Assembly (NCBI RefSeq): GCF_030341905.1
Contig: NZ_JATAAF010000025.1
Coordinates: 1 to 39,083 of the forward strand
Source: Porticoccus sp. W117
Lineage (GTDB): Bacteria; Pseudomonadota; Gammaproteobacteria; Pseudomonadales; Porticoccaceae
Direction of reading: 5' to 3'
Length of the DNA: 39,083 nucleotides
The position numbers were made by a program, and so were the translations under genes. The notes beneath the pieces were generated by a model. It worked only from the letters and a program-made list of their open reading frames with translations, made no database searches and was not told the origin of the DNA. Below are positions 6,161-15,700 of this stretch, piece by piece (positions within the stretch are counted from its first letter, which is position 1; every line of letters begins with the position of its first letter).

Positions 6161-8525
6161 TCTACCAACATTGAGCGTCAACGAACCGGGTAAGCCCACT
6201 GGTCTCGCAGGTGAGTCGCTAAAACACGAAAGCGCCCACAAGCATGTGAGTGGCGAAGCGCAATACGTTGATGATATTCCTACACCGGCCAGTGTGTTAC
6301 ACGCTTATGCCGGTTTTAGCACCGTTGCTCGCGGCATTGTAAAATCCATGGATTTAAGCGCTGTTGCTGCAGCGCCCGGCGTGGTTGATGTTTTAACCTT
6401 ACATGACGTGCCGGGTCACAAAGATATTGGCCCAGTATTCCCTGGTGACCCGTTGTTTTTACAGCAAGGCGATGAGGTTCAATTTCACGGCCAAGTATTG
6501 TTTGCTGTTGCAGCAACCAGTTATGAAGCGGCGCGCAAAGCTGCCCGTTTGGCCACAGTGAAATACCAACCGCTGGAAGGCGACATCACCATAGAACAAG
6601 GCCTGGAAAATCAGAGTTTTGTACGCCCCAAACACGTACAAGCCAGAGGCGATGTGGCTAAGGCAGTGGCAAATGCAGAACACTATGCTAGTGGTGAATT
6701 GCACATCGGAGGCCAAGAGCATTTGTACCTTGAGGGCCAGGTTTCGTTGGCTACACCCACGGAAGACGGTGGGATTTTTCTAAATACTTCCACCCAGAAT
6801 CCAACAGAGGCGCAGAAATTAGTTGCCGAAGTGCTGGATATTCCCATGAGCCTGGTAGTTGTAGACACACGTCGTATGGGTGGTGGCTTTGGTGGCAAAG
6901 AAACCAGTGGCAATCACTGGTCTTGCATTGCGGCACTGTTCGCGCAACGCAACAAGCGCCCTGTAAAGCTACGTTTAGCACGCAGTGACGACATGAACTC
7001 AACCGGCAAGCGCCACCACTTTCTAAGCCGTTACGAAGTGGGTTTTGATGCGCAGGGTCGCATTCAAGGGCTTGATCTTGAATTGTCTGGTGGCTGCGGT
7101 ATGTCGCCGGATTTGTCCGACGCCATTGTCGATCGTGCCATGTTCCACTCAGATAACGCCTACTTTTTGCCAGCGGCAAAAATCACTGGCCACCGTGTAA
7201 AAACCAATACGGTTTCCAATGTAGCGTTTCGTGGCTTTGGTGGGCCGCAAGGTGTGCTGGCTATTGAGGAAGTGGTTGAGCGTATTGCGCGGTTATTAGG
7301 GAAAGATGTGTTGAGCATTCGCAAGGCGAATTTTTATACTGCTGAACAGGGCAGGGATACAACGCACTACGGGCAAAAAATCGAAAATCATATTATTCCT
7401 GGTTTGGTGGCGCGCTTAGAAGAAACGTCTGATTACTGGAATAGACGTAAAGCGATTAACGCATTCAATGCCAGCAGCCCTTACCTGAAAAAAGGTTTGG
7501 CACTAACGCCAGTGAAATTCGGTATTTCCTTTACAGCTACTCACTTGAACCAAGCCGGTGCATTAATTCATATTTACACCGATGGCAGTATTCACCTTAA
7601 CCACGGTGGTACTGAAATGGGGCAGGGCTTATTTACCAAAGTGGCTCAAATTGTTGCCAGTGAATTCCAGGTGGATGTAAGCCGTATTGTGTGTAGCGCG
7701 ACCCGTACGGATAAAGTACCAAATACATCGCCAACCGCTGCATCGTCTGGCAGTGACCTAAATGGCATGGCTGCTCGCAATGCTGCGGTCATCATCAAAG
7801 AACGTTTAATTGCGTTTGCTGCCAAGCAGTATGACGTATCACAAGGCGATGTAACTTTTGATAATAACCAAGTGGCTATTGGTGATAGGCGCGTCGACTT
7901 CTCTGAGTTTGTGCAGCAAGCGTATTTAAACCGTATTTCGCTATCGGCGGCAGGATATTACTCTACGCCAAAAATTTATTACAACCGGGAAGAATCCACT
8001 GGCCGTCCATTTTTCTATTTTGCAAATGGGGCGGCGGTTTCTGAAGTGTTGATTGACACGCTGACTGGCGAATACAAAGTGCAGCGCGTGGATATCTGCC
8101 ACGATGTTGGCACCAGCTTAAACCCCGCAGTGGATATTGGCCAAATTGAAGGGGCTTTTATTCAAGGCATGGGTTGGCTAACCACCGAGGAGCTGGTGTG
8201 GGGCGATGATGGCCGTTTGCAAACCATTAGTCCGGCGTCCTACAAGATTCCAGCCATAGGCGATACGCCCCCAGAATTTAATGTGGAGTTGTTGCCGGAT
8301 AGTCCCAATGTTGAAGCGACGATATTTCATTCAAAGGCTGTCGGTGAACCACCGTTTATGCTGGCTACGTCCGTGTGGTGTGCATTGCGAGACGCAGTAT
8401 CCAGTCTGAGCGACTATCGTGTTTGTCCCGAGTTAGATGCGCCAGCAACTCCTGAGCGCGTGCTGCGTGCCTGCGAAAAAATTATATTGGCAAACAAGGG
8501 CAGGTCAGCATCGTGTCCAGGCTAA
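6153..8525 (+). CDS. xdhB: Xanthine dehydrogenase, molybdopterin-binding subunit
   Basis: This is the catalytic large subunit that binds the molybdenum cofactor and hydroxylates hypoxanthine and xanthine. At 790 residues it is the size of Rhodobacter-type XdhB. Motifs include GGQEHLYLEGQ, RMGGGFGGKET, the substrate-binding NVAFRGFGGPQG, HGGTEMGQGLFTK, PTAASSGSDLNG, and KAVGEPPFMLA. The last carries the catalytic base E732, equivalent to E730 of the Rhodobacter enzyme. Together with XdhA it forms the cytoplasmic heterotetramer. The gene overlaps xdhA by 8 bases and xdhC by 13, implying translational coupling and equal subunit supply. Confidence 0.97.
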   Translation: MRSLPTLSVNEPGKPTGLAGESLKHESAHKHVSGEAQYVDDIPTPASVLHAYAGFSTVARGIVKSMDLSAVAAAPGVVDVLTLHDVPGHKDIGPVFPGDPLFLQQGDEVQFHGQVLFAVAATSYEAARKAARLATVKYQPLEGDITIEQGLENQSFVRPKHVQARGDVAKAVANAEHYASGELHIGGQEHLYLEGQVSLATPTEDGGIFLNTSTQNPTEAQKLVAEVLDIPMSLVVVDTRRMGGGFGGKETSGNHWSCIAALFAQRNKRPVKLRLARSDDMNSTGKRHHFLSRYEVGFDAQGRIQGLDLELSGGCGMSPDLSDAIVDRAMFHSDNAYFLPAAKITGHRVKTNTVSNVAFRGFGGPQGVLAIEEVVERIARLLGKDVLSIRKANFYTAEQGRDTTHYGQKIENHIIPGLVARLEETSDYWNRRKAINAFNASSPYLKKGLALTPVKFGISFTATHLNQAGALIHIYTDGSIHLNHGGTEMGQGLFTKVAQIVASEFQVDVSRIVCSATRTDKVPNTSPTAASSGSDLNGMAARNAAVIIKERLIAFAAKQYDVSQGDVTFDNNQVAIGDRRVDFSEFVQQAYLNRISLSAAGYYSTPKIYYNREESTGRPFFYFANGAAVSEVLIDTLTGEYKVQRVDICHDVGTSLNPAVDIGQIEGAFIQGMGWLTTEELVWGDDGRLQTISPASYKIPAIGDTPPEFNVELLPDSPNVEATIFHSKAVGEPPFMLATSVWCALRDAVSSLSDYRVCPELDAPATPERVLRACEKIILANKGRSASCPG

Positions 8526-9442
8526 TTACAGATAAACAGCACTGGCACAATGGTGTTGCCACGCTGGAACAAGAAAACAGTGCCTATGTGTTGGTGACTG
8601 TGTTGGCTGTGCAGGGTTCCACACCTCGCGACAATGGTACCAAGATGGTGATTTCATATGGCAATGAGCCAGAAACGCCGCGAACTTGGGGTACCATTGG
8701 GGGCGGCCACTTAGAGTACAAAGCAATGTCTATTGCTGCCGAACTACTGGCGGCAGGAAAACCCGAACAACGCCTTGAGCACTTTCCTCTTGGCGCAAAG
8801 CTTGGCCAGTGTTGTGGTGGTCGAGCCTCCCTATTGTTTGAATGTTTCCCCGGTGCGCAATACACCGTTGCTTTATTTGGTGCAGGGCATGTTGGTCGTG
8901 CTCTGATTAGAGTGTTGGGTGAATTGCCTTACCGTATTTACTGGGTCGACAGCCGCGATGCAGAATTTCCCGATGTAATTCCCCAAAATGTTACCAAAGT
9001 GATTTCTGATAATCCTGTTGATGAAATCTCCGATATGCCTTCGCAAACCCGCTACCTAATAATGACCCACCGCCATTCACTGGATTTTGATTTGGCAGAG
9101 GCGGTGCTCAAACGCAACGATACAGATTATGTGGGGCTAATAGGCTCTGATACTAAATGGCGTCGTTTTCAATCGCGCTTTAGTCACAAGGGTTACGCCC
9201 CAAATAGTTATCAAACCATTCGCTGCCCCATTGGTAACTCACAAGTTCCGGGCAAAGAGCCCATGGAAGTGGCGGTATCTATCGCCGCGCAGTTGATTGC
9301 CGACTATCACAATCAGCAGAACTCGGTGAAGCAGTCAACCACAAAAAGCATTCGCTGGCAGGAGCTACATCAAGTGGCTTCTATCAACGAAAATCAAAAA
9401 AGTCATGAAAGAGCGGAAGTGCAGGTGGAGAACCACCAATGA
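8513..9442 (+). CDS. xdhC: Xanthine dehydrogenase accessory protein XdhC
   Basis: XdhC binds molybdenum cofactor, promotes its sulfuration and inserts it into the XdhB subunit. The sequence shows the N-terminal XdhC/CoxI segment (GSTPRDNGTKMVI, GTIGGGHLEYKA) and a C-terminal Rossmann-like domain (ALFGAGHVGRALIRVL, YVGLIGSDTKWRRF, CPIG). It has 309 residues; the last 40 or so are polar, rich in Q, S and K, and probably disordered. Translation starts at GTG within the end of xdhB, and the stop codon overlaps the allB start as ATGA. It is dedicated to the neighbouring xdhAB. Confidence 0.93.
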   Translation: MSRLITDKQHWHNGVATLEQENSAYVLVTVLAVQGSTPRDNGTKMVISYGNEPETPRTWGTIGGGHLEYKAMSIAAELLAAGKPEQRLEHFPLGAKLGQCCGGRASLLFECFPGAQYTVALFGAGHVGRALIRVLGELPYRIYWVDSRDAEFPDVIPQNVTKVISDNPVDEISDMPSQTRYLIMTHRHSLDFDLAEAVLKRNDTDYVGLIGSDTKWRRFQSRFSHKGYAPNSYQTIRCPIGNSQVPGKEPMEVAVSIAAQLIADYHNQQNSVKQSTTKSIRWQELHQVASINENQKSHERAEVQVENHQ

Positions 9443-10821
9443 ATGATGGGCAACTATACGGATTGCGCAGTCGACAACTGGTGCTGGAGCAAGGTGTTGT
9501 TGCCGGTGTTGTATTGTGGCAAAACGAAAAAATTATCGATGTACTGGCCTATGGCGAAACGTTGCCAGAAAACGTGGAGCTGATAGACGTTGGCAATAAT
9601 GCCGTAATGCCGGGCTTGGTAGATACCCACGTTCACGTCAACGAACCCGGACGCACTGAATGGGAAGGCTTCAATACCGCCACCCGTGCCGCTGCAGCCG
9701 GTGGTATTACTACATTGGTGGATATGCCGTTGAATTGTGATCCGGTAACCACCAGCGTTGCCGCATTAAAAGAAAAAATTGATACCCTCGATGGTCAGCT
9801 GTGGGTGGACTGCGGTTTCTGGGGTGGCGCCATTCCAGGAAATATGGACGAACTGGATGACCTTGTTCGGGCGGGTGTGTTAGGCGTGAAATCCTTTACC
9901 ATCGACTCTGGCTTAGAAGAATTCCCCCCGGTAAGTGAAGAGCATTTGCGCCAAGCGTTGTCAATTTTGGCTGACCATCAAGTACCTTATCTGATTCACG
10001 CAGAACTCGATAAGGGCGATACACCACCTGCGAAGATTACTGATAAATATCAGACTTTTTTGGATTCTCGCCCCAAAAGATGGGAAAACGATGCTATTCA
10101 GCTAATGATTGGTCTGCTGGAAGAACTACAGAGCGAAGGAAAAAAGGGCCTTGTACATATTGTGCATCTTTCTTCTGCCGATGCGATTGAGGCTATCTCA
10201 CACGCACGGGAAAAAGGCCTCGGCTTAACCACAGAAACCTGCCCGCACTACCTAACACTGTTTTCCGAGAATATTCCCGATGGTAAAACTTTGTTTAAAT
10301 GCTGCCCACCCATTCGGGAAGATCATAACCGTCAACAACTTTGGCAGGGCTTAAAAGACGGGCATATCGACTTTATCGTGTCTGATCACTCGCCTTGTAC
10401 TCCGCAATTGAAGCACATAGATACTGGCGATCTAGACGCCGCTTGGGGGGGTATTTCCTCATTGCAATTTGGCCTGTCGTTAATTTGGAGCGAGTCCGAA
10501 AAGTACGGCTTTGGCTTACACCATATTGCCAAGTGGATGTGCACAGAGCCTGCAGCTTTTGCAGGACTTGGTGACTGTAAGGGAAAAATTGAAAAAGGCT
10601 ACGATGCAGACTTGATTGTGTTCGATGGTGATGAGGAATACACCATCCAGAAAGAACACATTCTCTTTCGCCACAAAATGACACCTTACGAAGGCCGAAA
10701 AGTCCGTGGTCGGGTAAAACGTAGCTACTTGCGTGGGCAAGTAATTTTGGACTCGCCAGTTGGTAAAGAGGTGACCTTCTGTGAAAAATCCACCGGTCGC
10801 CCGATTTTAAAAAAACGGTAA
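9439..10821 (+). CDS. allB: Allantoinase
   Basis: Hydrolyses allantoin to allantoate in the cytoplasm. It is a 460-residue amidohydrolase-fold enzyme. All metal ligands of the family are visible: H64 and H66 in VDTHVHVNEPGRTEWEGF, the carboxylated lysine K151 in GVKSF, H187 in LIHAEL, H243 in HLSSADA, and D316 in SDHSPC. These lie within a few residues of the E. coli AllB positions. ETCPHYL is also conserved. The start ATG overlaps the xdhC stop by four bases and only six bases separate it from alc, placing it in the middle of the purine-ring degradation run. Confidence 0.96.
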   Translation: MNDGQLYGLRSRQLVLEQGVVAGVVLWQNEKIIDVLAYGETLPENVELIDVGNNAVMPGLVDTHVHVNEPGRTEWEGFNTATRAAAAGGITTLVDMPLNCDPVTTSVAALKEKIDTLDGQLWVDCGFWGGAIPGNMDELDDLVRAGVLGVKSFTIDSGLEEFPPVSEEHLRQALSILADHQVPYLIHAELDKGDTPPAKITDKYQTFLDSRPKRWENDAIQLMIGLLEELQSEGKKGLVHIVHLSSADAIEAISHAREKGLGLTTETCPHYLTLFSENIPDGKTLFKCCPPIREDHNRQQLWQGLKDGHIDFIVSDHSPCTPQLKHIDTGDLDAAWGGISSLQFGLSLIWSESEKYGFGLHHIAKWMCTEPAAFAGLGDCKGKIEKGYDADLIVFDGDEEYTIQKEHILFRHKMTPYEGRKVRGRVKRSYLRGQVILDSPVGKEVTFCEKSTGRPILKKR

Positions 10822-10827
10822 GCAAGA

Positions 10828-11856
10828 ATGAATAATAACGAAACTGACAATCGCCTATCGAGCCAGTACATCGACTTATTGGATGAGCGTCTGGGGGGCA
10901 AGGCACTAAGCTGCAGCGACCAGTGGTTTGCACCGTGCTCTAACCTGGTTAAGGCTGGCCGAGGTGTGTTTAAAGAAGGTCACTTTGTGGACACAGGGCA
11001 ATGGATGGACGGCTGGGAATCACGGCGTAGCTATGGCCGCAAGAGAGACCTTGATTACGATTGGTGTGTATTGCGTTTGGGTGTCCCCGGTCGTGTGGTG
11101 GGTGTGGATGTTGATACCAACCACTTTCGTGGCAATGCGCCGGAAGCTATTTCTGTACAAGCGGCGTCAGTTCAAGGTGTAGTAACAGAAGACACTGAGT
11201 GGACTGAAATTTTAAGCAAAAGCTCAACTGAGGCACACAGTCAAAATCTGTTTGATGTGAATTCTAAAAGAAATTGGACACACCTTCGTTTATGCATCTA
11301 TCCAGACGGAGGTATGGCTCGCTTCCGTGCCTATGGCATTCCGGCGGTGGACAAAGGGCAGTTCTTCCTCGGTGAACCGATGGACTTGGCCAGCGCACGT
11401 TTTGGAGGCCGAGGATTGCTATGTAGCGACATGTTCTACAGTGCACCTAGCAATCTATTAATGCCTACTTTCGGTAAAAACATGGGTGATGGTTGGGAGA
11501 CTCGTCGCCGTAGGGATCAAGCCAATGATTGGGCTATTGTGAAATTAGCTGGTGTTGGCAGCATTCGAAAAGTTGTTATCGATACTGCGCATTTTAAAGG
11601 AAACTTCCCAGATCGTTTCACTCTGGAAGCTGTTAATACCGATCGAAAAGACCTGAACGCACAAGATATCCCTTGGCAAACAGTAGTTTCTGAAACGCCG
11701 CTGTATGCGGATCAAGAACACGTGTTTGTATCAGAAATCAACGTGCCAGAAGACGCCCAATTTACTCATGTGCGTTTAAATATTTTCCCAGATGGTGGTG
11801 TAAGTCGGCTGCGCATCTTCGGTTACCCCGATTGGGAAACGGTGAACGTGCTATGA
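10828..11856 (+). CDS. alc: Allantoicase
   Basis: Hydrolyses allantoate to ureidoglycolate and urea. The 342-residue protein shows the internal duplication typical of allantoicase, two jelly-roll-like halves. GGKALSCSDQWFAPCSNLV near residue 20 is echoed by GGRGLLCSDMFYSAPSNLL near residue 190. DGWESRRSYGRKRDLDYDW is echoed by DGWETRRRRDQANDW, and the segment LRLCIYPDGGMARFRAYG is echoed by a similar segment ending SRLRIFG. Choosing allantoicase rather than allantoate amidohydrolase means the pathway yields urea, which fits the downstream urease genes. uraD starts within its stop codon (ATGA). Confidence 0.95.
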   Translation: MNNNETDNRLSSQYIDLLDERLGGKALSCSDQWFAPCSNLVKAGRGVFKEGHFVDTGQWMDGWESRRSYGRKRDLDYDWCVLRLGVPGRVVGVDVDTNHFRGNAPEAISVQAASVQGVVTEDTEWTEILSKSSTEAHSQNLFDVNSKRNWTHLRLCIYPDGGMARFRAYGIPAVDKGQFFLGEPMDLASARFGGRGLLCSDMFYSAPSNLLMPTFGKNMGDGWETRRRRDQANDWAIVKLAGVGSIRKVVIDTAHFKGNFPDRFTLEAVNTDRKDLNAQDIPWQTVVSETPLYADQEHVFVSEINVPEDAQFTHVRLNIFPDGGVSRLRIFGYPDWETVNVL

Positions 11857-12353
11857 GCTTAAATACCCTAAATACGGCCAGTGAAGCAGAAGCTCGCCAT
11901 ATATTTATGCAATGTTGCACCAGCGAGGCTTGGGTGGATCATATGGTGCAAAACCGCCCCTACGCCAGTGTGCATGCACTGGCTGTAGCTGGTAATCAAC
12001 ATTGGTCCTGCTTGCAGGAAGAGGACTATCTCCAAGCTTTTGAAGGGCATCCGAAGATTGGTGATGTGGAGTCTCTAAGTAAGAAGTACAGAAACACTAA
12101 AGAGCTGGCGAGTGGCGAACAGTCTTTAGTAAAAGAGGCATCCAAAGATGTTCTACACAAACTTATAGATGGCAATGCGGCATATGAAACTAAATTTGGA
12201 TTTATTTTTATCGTCTGTGCCACTGGAAAGAGTGCACAACAGATGCTGAGTCTACTTGAATATCGCCTATCCAACGATCGCCCAACCGAACTTGTAAACG
12301 CCGCAGAAGAGCAGCGAAAAATTCTGCAGCTGCGCTTGGAGAAACTGTTATGA
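11853..12353 (+). CDS. uraD: OHCU decarboxylase
   Basis: Decarboxylates 2-oxo-4-hydroxy-4-carboxy-5-ureidoimidazoline to S-allantoin. I start it at the ATG at 11853, which overlaps the alc stop as ATGA; the longer frame from 11832 is less likely. The 166-residue protein shows the catalytic histidine H66 in FEGHPKIGD, E89 in SGEQSL, the C-terminal FIFIVCATGKSA, and the arginine-bearing NDRPTELVNAAEEQRKI. It is a stand-alone domain, not fused to UraH as in some bacteria. Its stop overlaps the uraH start (ATGAG). Confidence 0.94.
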   Translation: MSLNTLNTASEAEARHIFMQCCTSEAWVDHMVQNRPYASVHALAVAGNQHWSCLQEEDYLQAFEGHPKIGDVESLSKKYRNTKELASGEQSLVKEASKDVLHKLIDGNAAYETKFGFIFIVCATGKSAQQMLSLLEYRLSNDRPTELVNAAEEQRKILQLRLEKLL

Positions 12354-12691
12354 GTCAAATAACAACCCATATCCTAGATACTGCTCTCGGAGAGCCCGCC
12401 CAAGGTATTGTTGTTTCACTACATCGTCAAGCCGGGTCTGGTTGGGTAGAAATGGGTGCTGGTAAAACCAATGAAGATGGCCGCTACGGAGAATTATGCT
12501 CTAGCGATGAAGTTCTTGAAGAAGGCTTATATCGAATGCAATTTGCAACAAGTGAATACTTCAAACGTATCCATTCACCCGTATTTTACCCATGGGTTGA
12601 TGTGGTGTTTCACGTGGAAGGTGATGGCCGTCATTACCATATACCTTTGCTGTTATCTCCCTATGGGTATTCCACGTATCGTGGCAGCTAA
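12350..12691 (+). CDS. uraH: 5-hydroxyisourate hydrolase (transthyretin-like)
   Basis: Hydrolyses the urate oxidase product 5-hydroxyisourate to OHCU. At 113 residues it is a standard transthyretin-related protein. It has the N-terminal signature THILDTALGEPAQGI (H7), an internal FYPWVDVVFHVEG strand, and the diagnostic C-terminus HYHIPLLLSPYGYSTYRGS ending in the family tetrapeptide YRGS. It has no signal peptide and is therefore cytoplasmic, unlike some bacterial paralogues. It sits between uraD and allA in the same run. Confidence 0.95.
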   Translation: MSQITTHILDTALGEPAQGIVVSLHRQAGSGWVEMGAGKTNEDGRYGELCSSDEVLEEGLYRMQFATSEYFKRIHSPVFYPWVDVVFHVEGDGRHYHIPLLLSPYGYSTYRGS

Positions 12692-12727
12692 TGCCACCAA
12701 AATTGCACAAAAATAAGAGAATACATT

Positions 12728-13234
12728 GTGGTTAAAGAGAAACGAACGTTGAAATTAAAGTCTCTCACTGCAGAGGCGTTTGCGCCATACGGAGATGTGA
12801 TAGAAGTATCAAGTGAAGCGGACAGTTTTCCAATCAACTACGGCCAAACCACCCGATATAACGCATTGAGCCGAGTAGATACTGGTGAGGATGGTACGCC
12901 AATTATCAGTATTTTTCGTACCAAACCTGTGGATTTACCTATAAGAATTAACGTGATGGAGCGCCACCCACTGGCCAGCCAGACCTTTATGCCTATGAGC
13001 TGCAACGCTTATATCGTGGTAGTTGCACCAAAAGGCGATTTAGATTTCACCAAACTAGAAGCCTTTATTGTACGCCCCAGTCAAGGGGTTACCTATCACA
13101 AAGGTGTATGGCACCACTACAACCTGGTACTTGCAGGTAACGGTGACTTCTTAGTGATTGATCGCCAAGGCGGGGGCAACAACTGCGATGAAGTGGATAT
13201 TCCTGAAAATTTAGACATTGTGGTAGAAAAATAA
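12728..13234 (+). CDS. allA: Ureidoglycolate lyase
   Basis: Cleaves ureidoglycolate to glyoxylate and urea, the last ring-derived step. The 168-residue protein shows the family core: FAPYGDVIEV near the N-terminus, NVMERHPLASQTFMP, AYIVVVAPKG, and GVTYHKGVWHHYNLVL, which carries the histidines of the cupin-like active site. It starts with GTG at 12728, with AAGAGAA upstream as ribosome-binding site. Its stop codon overlaps the puuD ATG. Its glyoxylate product links directly to malate synthase at the end of the run, and its urea to urease. Confidence 0.94.
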   Translation: MVKEKRTLKLKSLTAEAFAPYGDVIEVSSEADSFPINYGQTTRYNALSRVDTGEDGTPIISIFRTKPVDLPIRINVMERHPLASQTFMPMSCNAYIVVVAPKGDLDFTKLEAFIVRPSQGVTYHKGVWHHYNLVLAGNGDFLVIDRQGGGNNCDEVDIPENLDIVVEK

Positions 13235-14454
13235 TGGAAAGTTATATTCTTGACTGGCTTAGTCTGATATTTCGTTGGATGCACGTAATTACCGGTGTCG
13301 CCTGGATAGGCGCTTCATTCTATTTTATTTGGTTGGATAACAGCCTGGAAAACCCACCCCAATGGAAAAAAGACAAAGGGATTAAAGGGGACCTTTGGGC
13401 AATTCATGGCGGTGGTATTTACGAAGTGGCCAAGTACCAACTTGCCCCGGAACAAATGCCAAAAACCTTGCATTGGTTTAAATGGGAGGCTTACAGCACA
13501 TGGTTAACCGGGATCGTATTGCTGACGTTAATTTACTATCTGGGGGCTGATGCGTACTTGATCGATAAGCGCGTAGCAGATTTAACACAGAGTCAAGCCA
13601 TTCTGATCGGTGTGGGCTTCCTATTGGGTAGTTGGGTTGGTTACGAGATGCTTTGCCGTAGCCCAATCGCGAAAAATGGCATAGCTATTGGGGCTATATT
13701 AATACTAGCTGCCGTTGGATTAGCCTATACCTTGACCCAGTTGTTCAGTGGTCGGGGAGCGTATATCCATATGGGTGCAATTATAGGCACCATTATGGCG
13801 GGTAATGTATTTCGTGTGATTATGCCTTCTCAAAGGGCATTGTTGGCGGCCATTGAAAAAGGTGAACAACCGGATCCTGCTTGGGGAAAAAAGGCAAAGC
13901 TGCACTCTACGCATAATACGCACCTAACGTTGCCACTGATTTTTATTATGATCAGTGCTCATTATCCGTTTACCTATACCCATCAATACAACTGGCTGGT
14001 GTTGTTGGCGATCATTGTTATTACTGCCGCTGTTCGTCAGTACTTTGTGATCAAGCACAAAGGTGTTAAGAAGCCCGGTATCCTTGTTGGTTCTGCTGTT
14101 GCAACTCTTGTTCTGGCAATATTGATTGCTCCCAAATTTGGTGTCGAAAAGATATCAACCCATGATCACGGTGTTCAGTCATCGAAGCCTTCGGTAATTA
14201 CAGCCGTAAAAGCAACAGAAATATTGCATGCTCGTTGCGCTAGCTGCCACTCCCGAAAACCTACTGATGATGTATTTACAGTGGCTCCCGGTGGCGTTTT
14301 TCTCGAAAATGTTGATGATATGCGTAAGTGGGCAGCGCGGATAAATGCCCGCTCAGTAACGGCAACTGATATGCCTTTTCTGAATAAAACGTTAATGACG
14401 GACGAGGAACGCACACTCATTGGTCGCTGGATTAGTGCAGGAACACCTGAGTGA
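13234..14454 (+). CDS. puuD: Membrane-bound urate oxidase with cytochrome c domain (PuuD)
   Basis: Oxidises urate to 5-hydroxyisourate. PuuD proteins are integral-membrane urate oxidases whose fused cytochrome c domain is thought to pass electrons to the respiratory chain instead of making hydrogen peroxide. The 406-residue sequence has about eight hydrophobic segments in residues 1-300 with the family motifs WMHVITGVAWIGASFYFIWL, WGYE-like GSWVGYEMLC and THNTHLTLPL. A C-terminal heme-binding motif C335-A-S-C338-H339 follows. No soluble uricase is present in the run, so this protein fills the urate step between xdh and uraH. It is placed after allA, out of pathway order. Confidence 0.92.
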   Translation: MESYILDWLSLIFRWMHVITGVAWIGASFYFIWLDNSLENPPQWKKDKGIKGDLWAIHGGGIYEVAKYQLAPEQMPKTLHWFKWEAYSTWLTGIVLLTLIYYLGADAYLIDKRVADLTQSQAILIGVGFLLGSWVGYEMLCRSPIAKNGIAIGAILILAAVGLAYTLTQLFSGRGAYIHMGAIIGTIMAGNVFRVIMPSQRALLAAIEKGEQPDPAWGKKAKLHSTHNTHLTLPLIFIMISAHYPFTYTHQYNWLVLLAIIVITAAVRQYFVIKHKGVKKPGILVGSAVATLVLAILIAPKFGVEKISTHDHGVQSSKPSVITAVKATEILHARCASCHSRKPTDDVFTVAPGGVFLENVDDMRKWAARINARSVTATDMPFLNKTLMTDEERTLIGRWISAGTPE

Positions 14455-14478
14455 ACGGTGGTGAATAGGAGCGTTTAA

Positions 14479-15348
14479 ATGAGTGCAGCTGAGAAATGTA
14501 AGCAGGTTCCCCCTCGCTGCTGGAAAGCGGGGCTGACATTAGAGCTTAGTTCTAAGGGAGAATCTACGGTACTCAATAAATGTTCTCATTTTGGGCCTTT
14601 GCGTGTGCAACGGCCCTTTTATCCCTCTGACAGAAAAGAGTGCCACCTTTATTTACTTCACCCTCCGGGCGGATTGGTGAGCGGTGATGAGCTGGTTATG
14701 GATGTCACTGTCGGTGAATCCGGTCATGGGCTTTTCACAACACCCTCTGCTGGAAAATTTTACAAAGGGGACCATTCACTGCTACCCCAAGTACAACGGG
14801 TAGATTTCTACGTAAAGGAAGATGCGGTAGGAGAGTGGTTGCCTCAAGAGACTATTTTCTTTGATGGGGCTCGGGGGCAATTAGATACCAGGGTGAGTTT
14901 GGATAAAGGCGCAAATGCGGTTGTTTGGGACATTATTTGCCTTGGTCGCCCAGCCTGTAATGAAGGGTTTACAAAAGGATTTGTTCAGCAGCGATTATCA
15001 GTGTATCGGAAAAATCGGCCTGTCTATCTTGAAAACAACCGATTTGTTGCTGGCGAACCTGCGTTGCAAAGTTGTTGGGGGCTGCATGGGCAGCCAGTTA
15101 CGGGCGCAATGGTCGCTACATTACCCGTCAATAATCAAAAAAGCGATGCAACTGAAAACGATTGGGTGGCTGAGTTCGATCATTCAGATGCCTTGTTTTC
15201 CGTAACGCAAGTAGACGACCTTTTGATTGCTCGCTACATCGGCCCATCGGCGGTGCAGTGTCGAGAGCTGTTTGTGAAGTTGTGGTCACAGTTACGGCCC
15301 AAGCATATTGGTAAGAACGCAGAGATTCCACGTATATGGAATACGTAA
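14479..15348 (+). CDS. ureD: Urease accessory protein UreD
   Basis: UreD (UreH) is part of the UreDFG complex that delivers nickel and CO2 to apo-urease. The 289-residue protein has the family signatures GPLRVQRPFYP near residue 40, LHPPGGLVSGDEL, the TTPSAGKFYKG region, EWLPQETIFFDGA and LGRPACNEGF. A clear AGGAG ribosome-binding site precedes the ATG, 24 bases after puuD. It opens the urease block (ureDABCEFG), the standard proteobacterial order. Confidence 0.94.
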   Translation: MSAAEKCKQVPPRCWKAGLTLELSSKGESTVLNKCSHFGPLRVQRPFYPSDRKECHLYLLHPPGGLVSGDELVMDVTVGESGHGLFTTPSAGKFYKGDHSLLPQVQRVDFYVKEDAVGEWLPQETIFFDGARGQLDTRVSLDKGANAVVWDIICLGRPACNEGFTKGFVQQRLSVYRKNRPVYLENNRFVAGEPALQSCWGLHGQPVTGAMVATLPVNNQKSDATENDWVAEFDHSDALFSVTQVDDLLIARYIGPSAVQCRELFVKLWSQLRPKHIGKNAEIPRIWNT

Positions 15349-15388
15349 GTCGGATGATAAGTAGTCACAATACTTACAGGATGAATCA

Positions 15389-15691
15389 ATGGAATTAACA
15401 CCTCGCGAAAAAGACAAACTCATTCTATTTAGTGCTGCTCTATTAGCAGAGCGCCGCAAAGGTCGAGGGTTGTTACTAAATTACCCCGAAGCACTGGCGT
15501 TTATTTCTATGGAGATTATTGAAGGCGCGCGAGACGGAAAGACCGTCGCCGAACTTATGAGTTTTGGACGCACGTTACTAACCCGTAAACAGGTGATGGA
15601 AGGTGTTCCAGAAATGCTTAAAGAAGTGCAGGTAGAGGCCACCTTTCCCGACGGCACCAAACTCGTCACTGTTCATAACCCAATCCTATAG
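15389..15691 (+). CDS. ureA: Urease gamma subunit
   Basis: This is the smallest structural subunit of urease, which hydrolyses urea to ammonia and carbamate. At 100 residues it has the canonical length and start ([28 protein letters not shown]), the [11 protein letters not shown] segment and the C-terminal [15 protein letters not shown]. It is a separate gene rather than a gamma-beta fusion. It is preceded by AGGATG and followed by ureB after nine bases. Confidence 0.97.
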   Translation: MELTPREKDKLILFSAALLAERRKGRGLLLNYPEALAFISMEIIEGARDGKTVAELMSFGRTLLTRKQVMEGVPEMLKEVQVEATFPDGTKLVTVHNPIL

Positions 15692-15700
15692 GAGTGGCCA

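Noticed and set aside
10373-10933. 186-residue minus-strand frame across the allB-alc junction
   Set aside because: It lies antisense to two well-supported enzymes and shows no domain.
13234-14454. Two separate genes (membrane protein plus cytochrome c)
   Set aside because: The frame is continuous, and the fusion is the normal architecture of PuuD urate oxidases.
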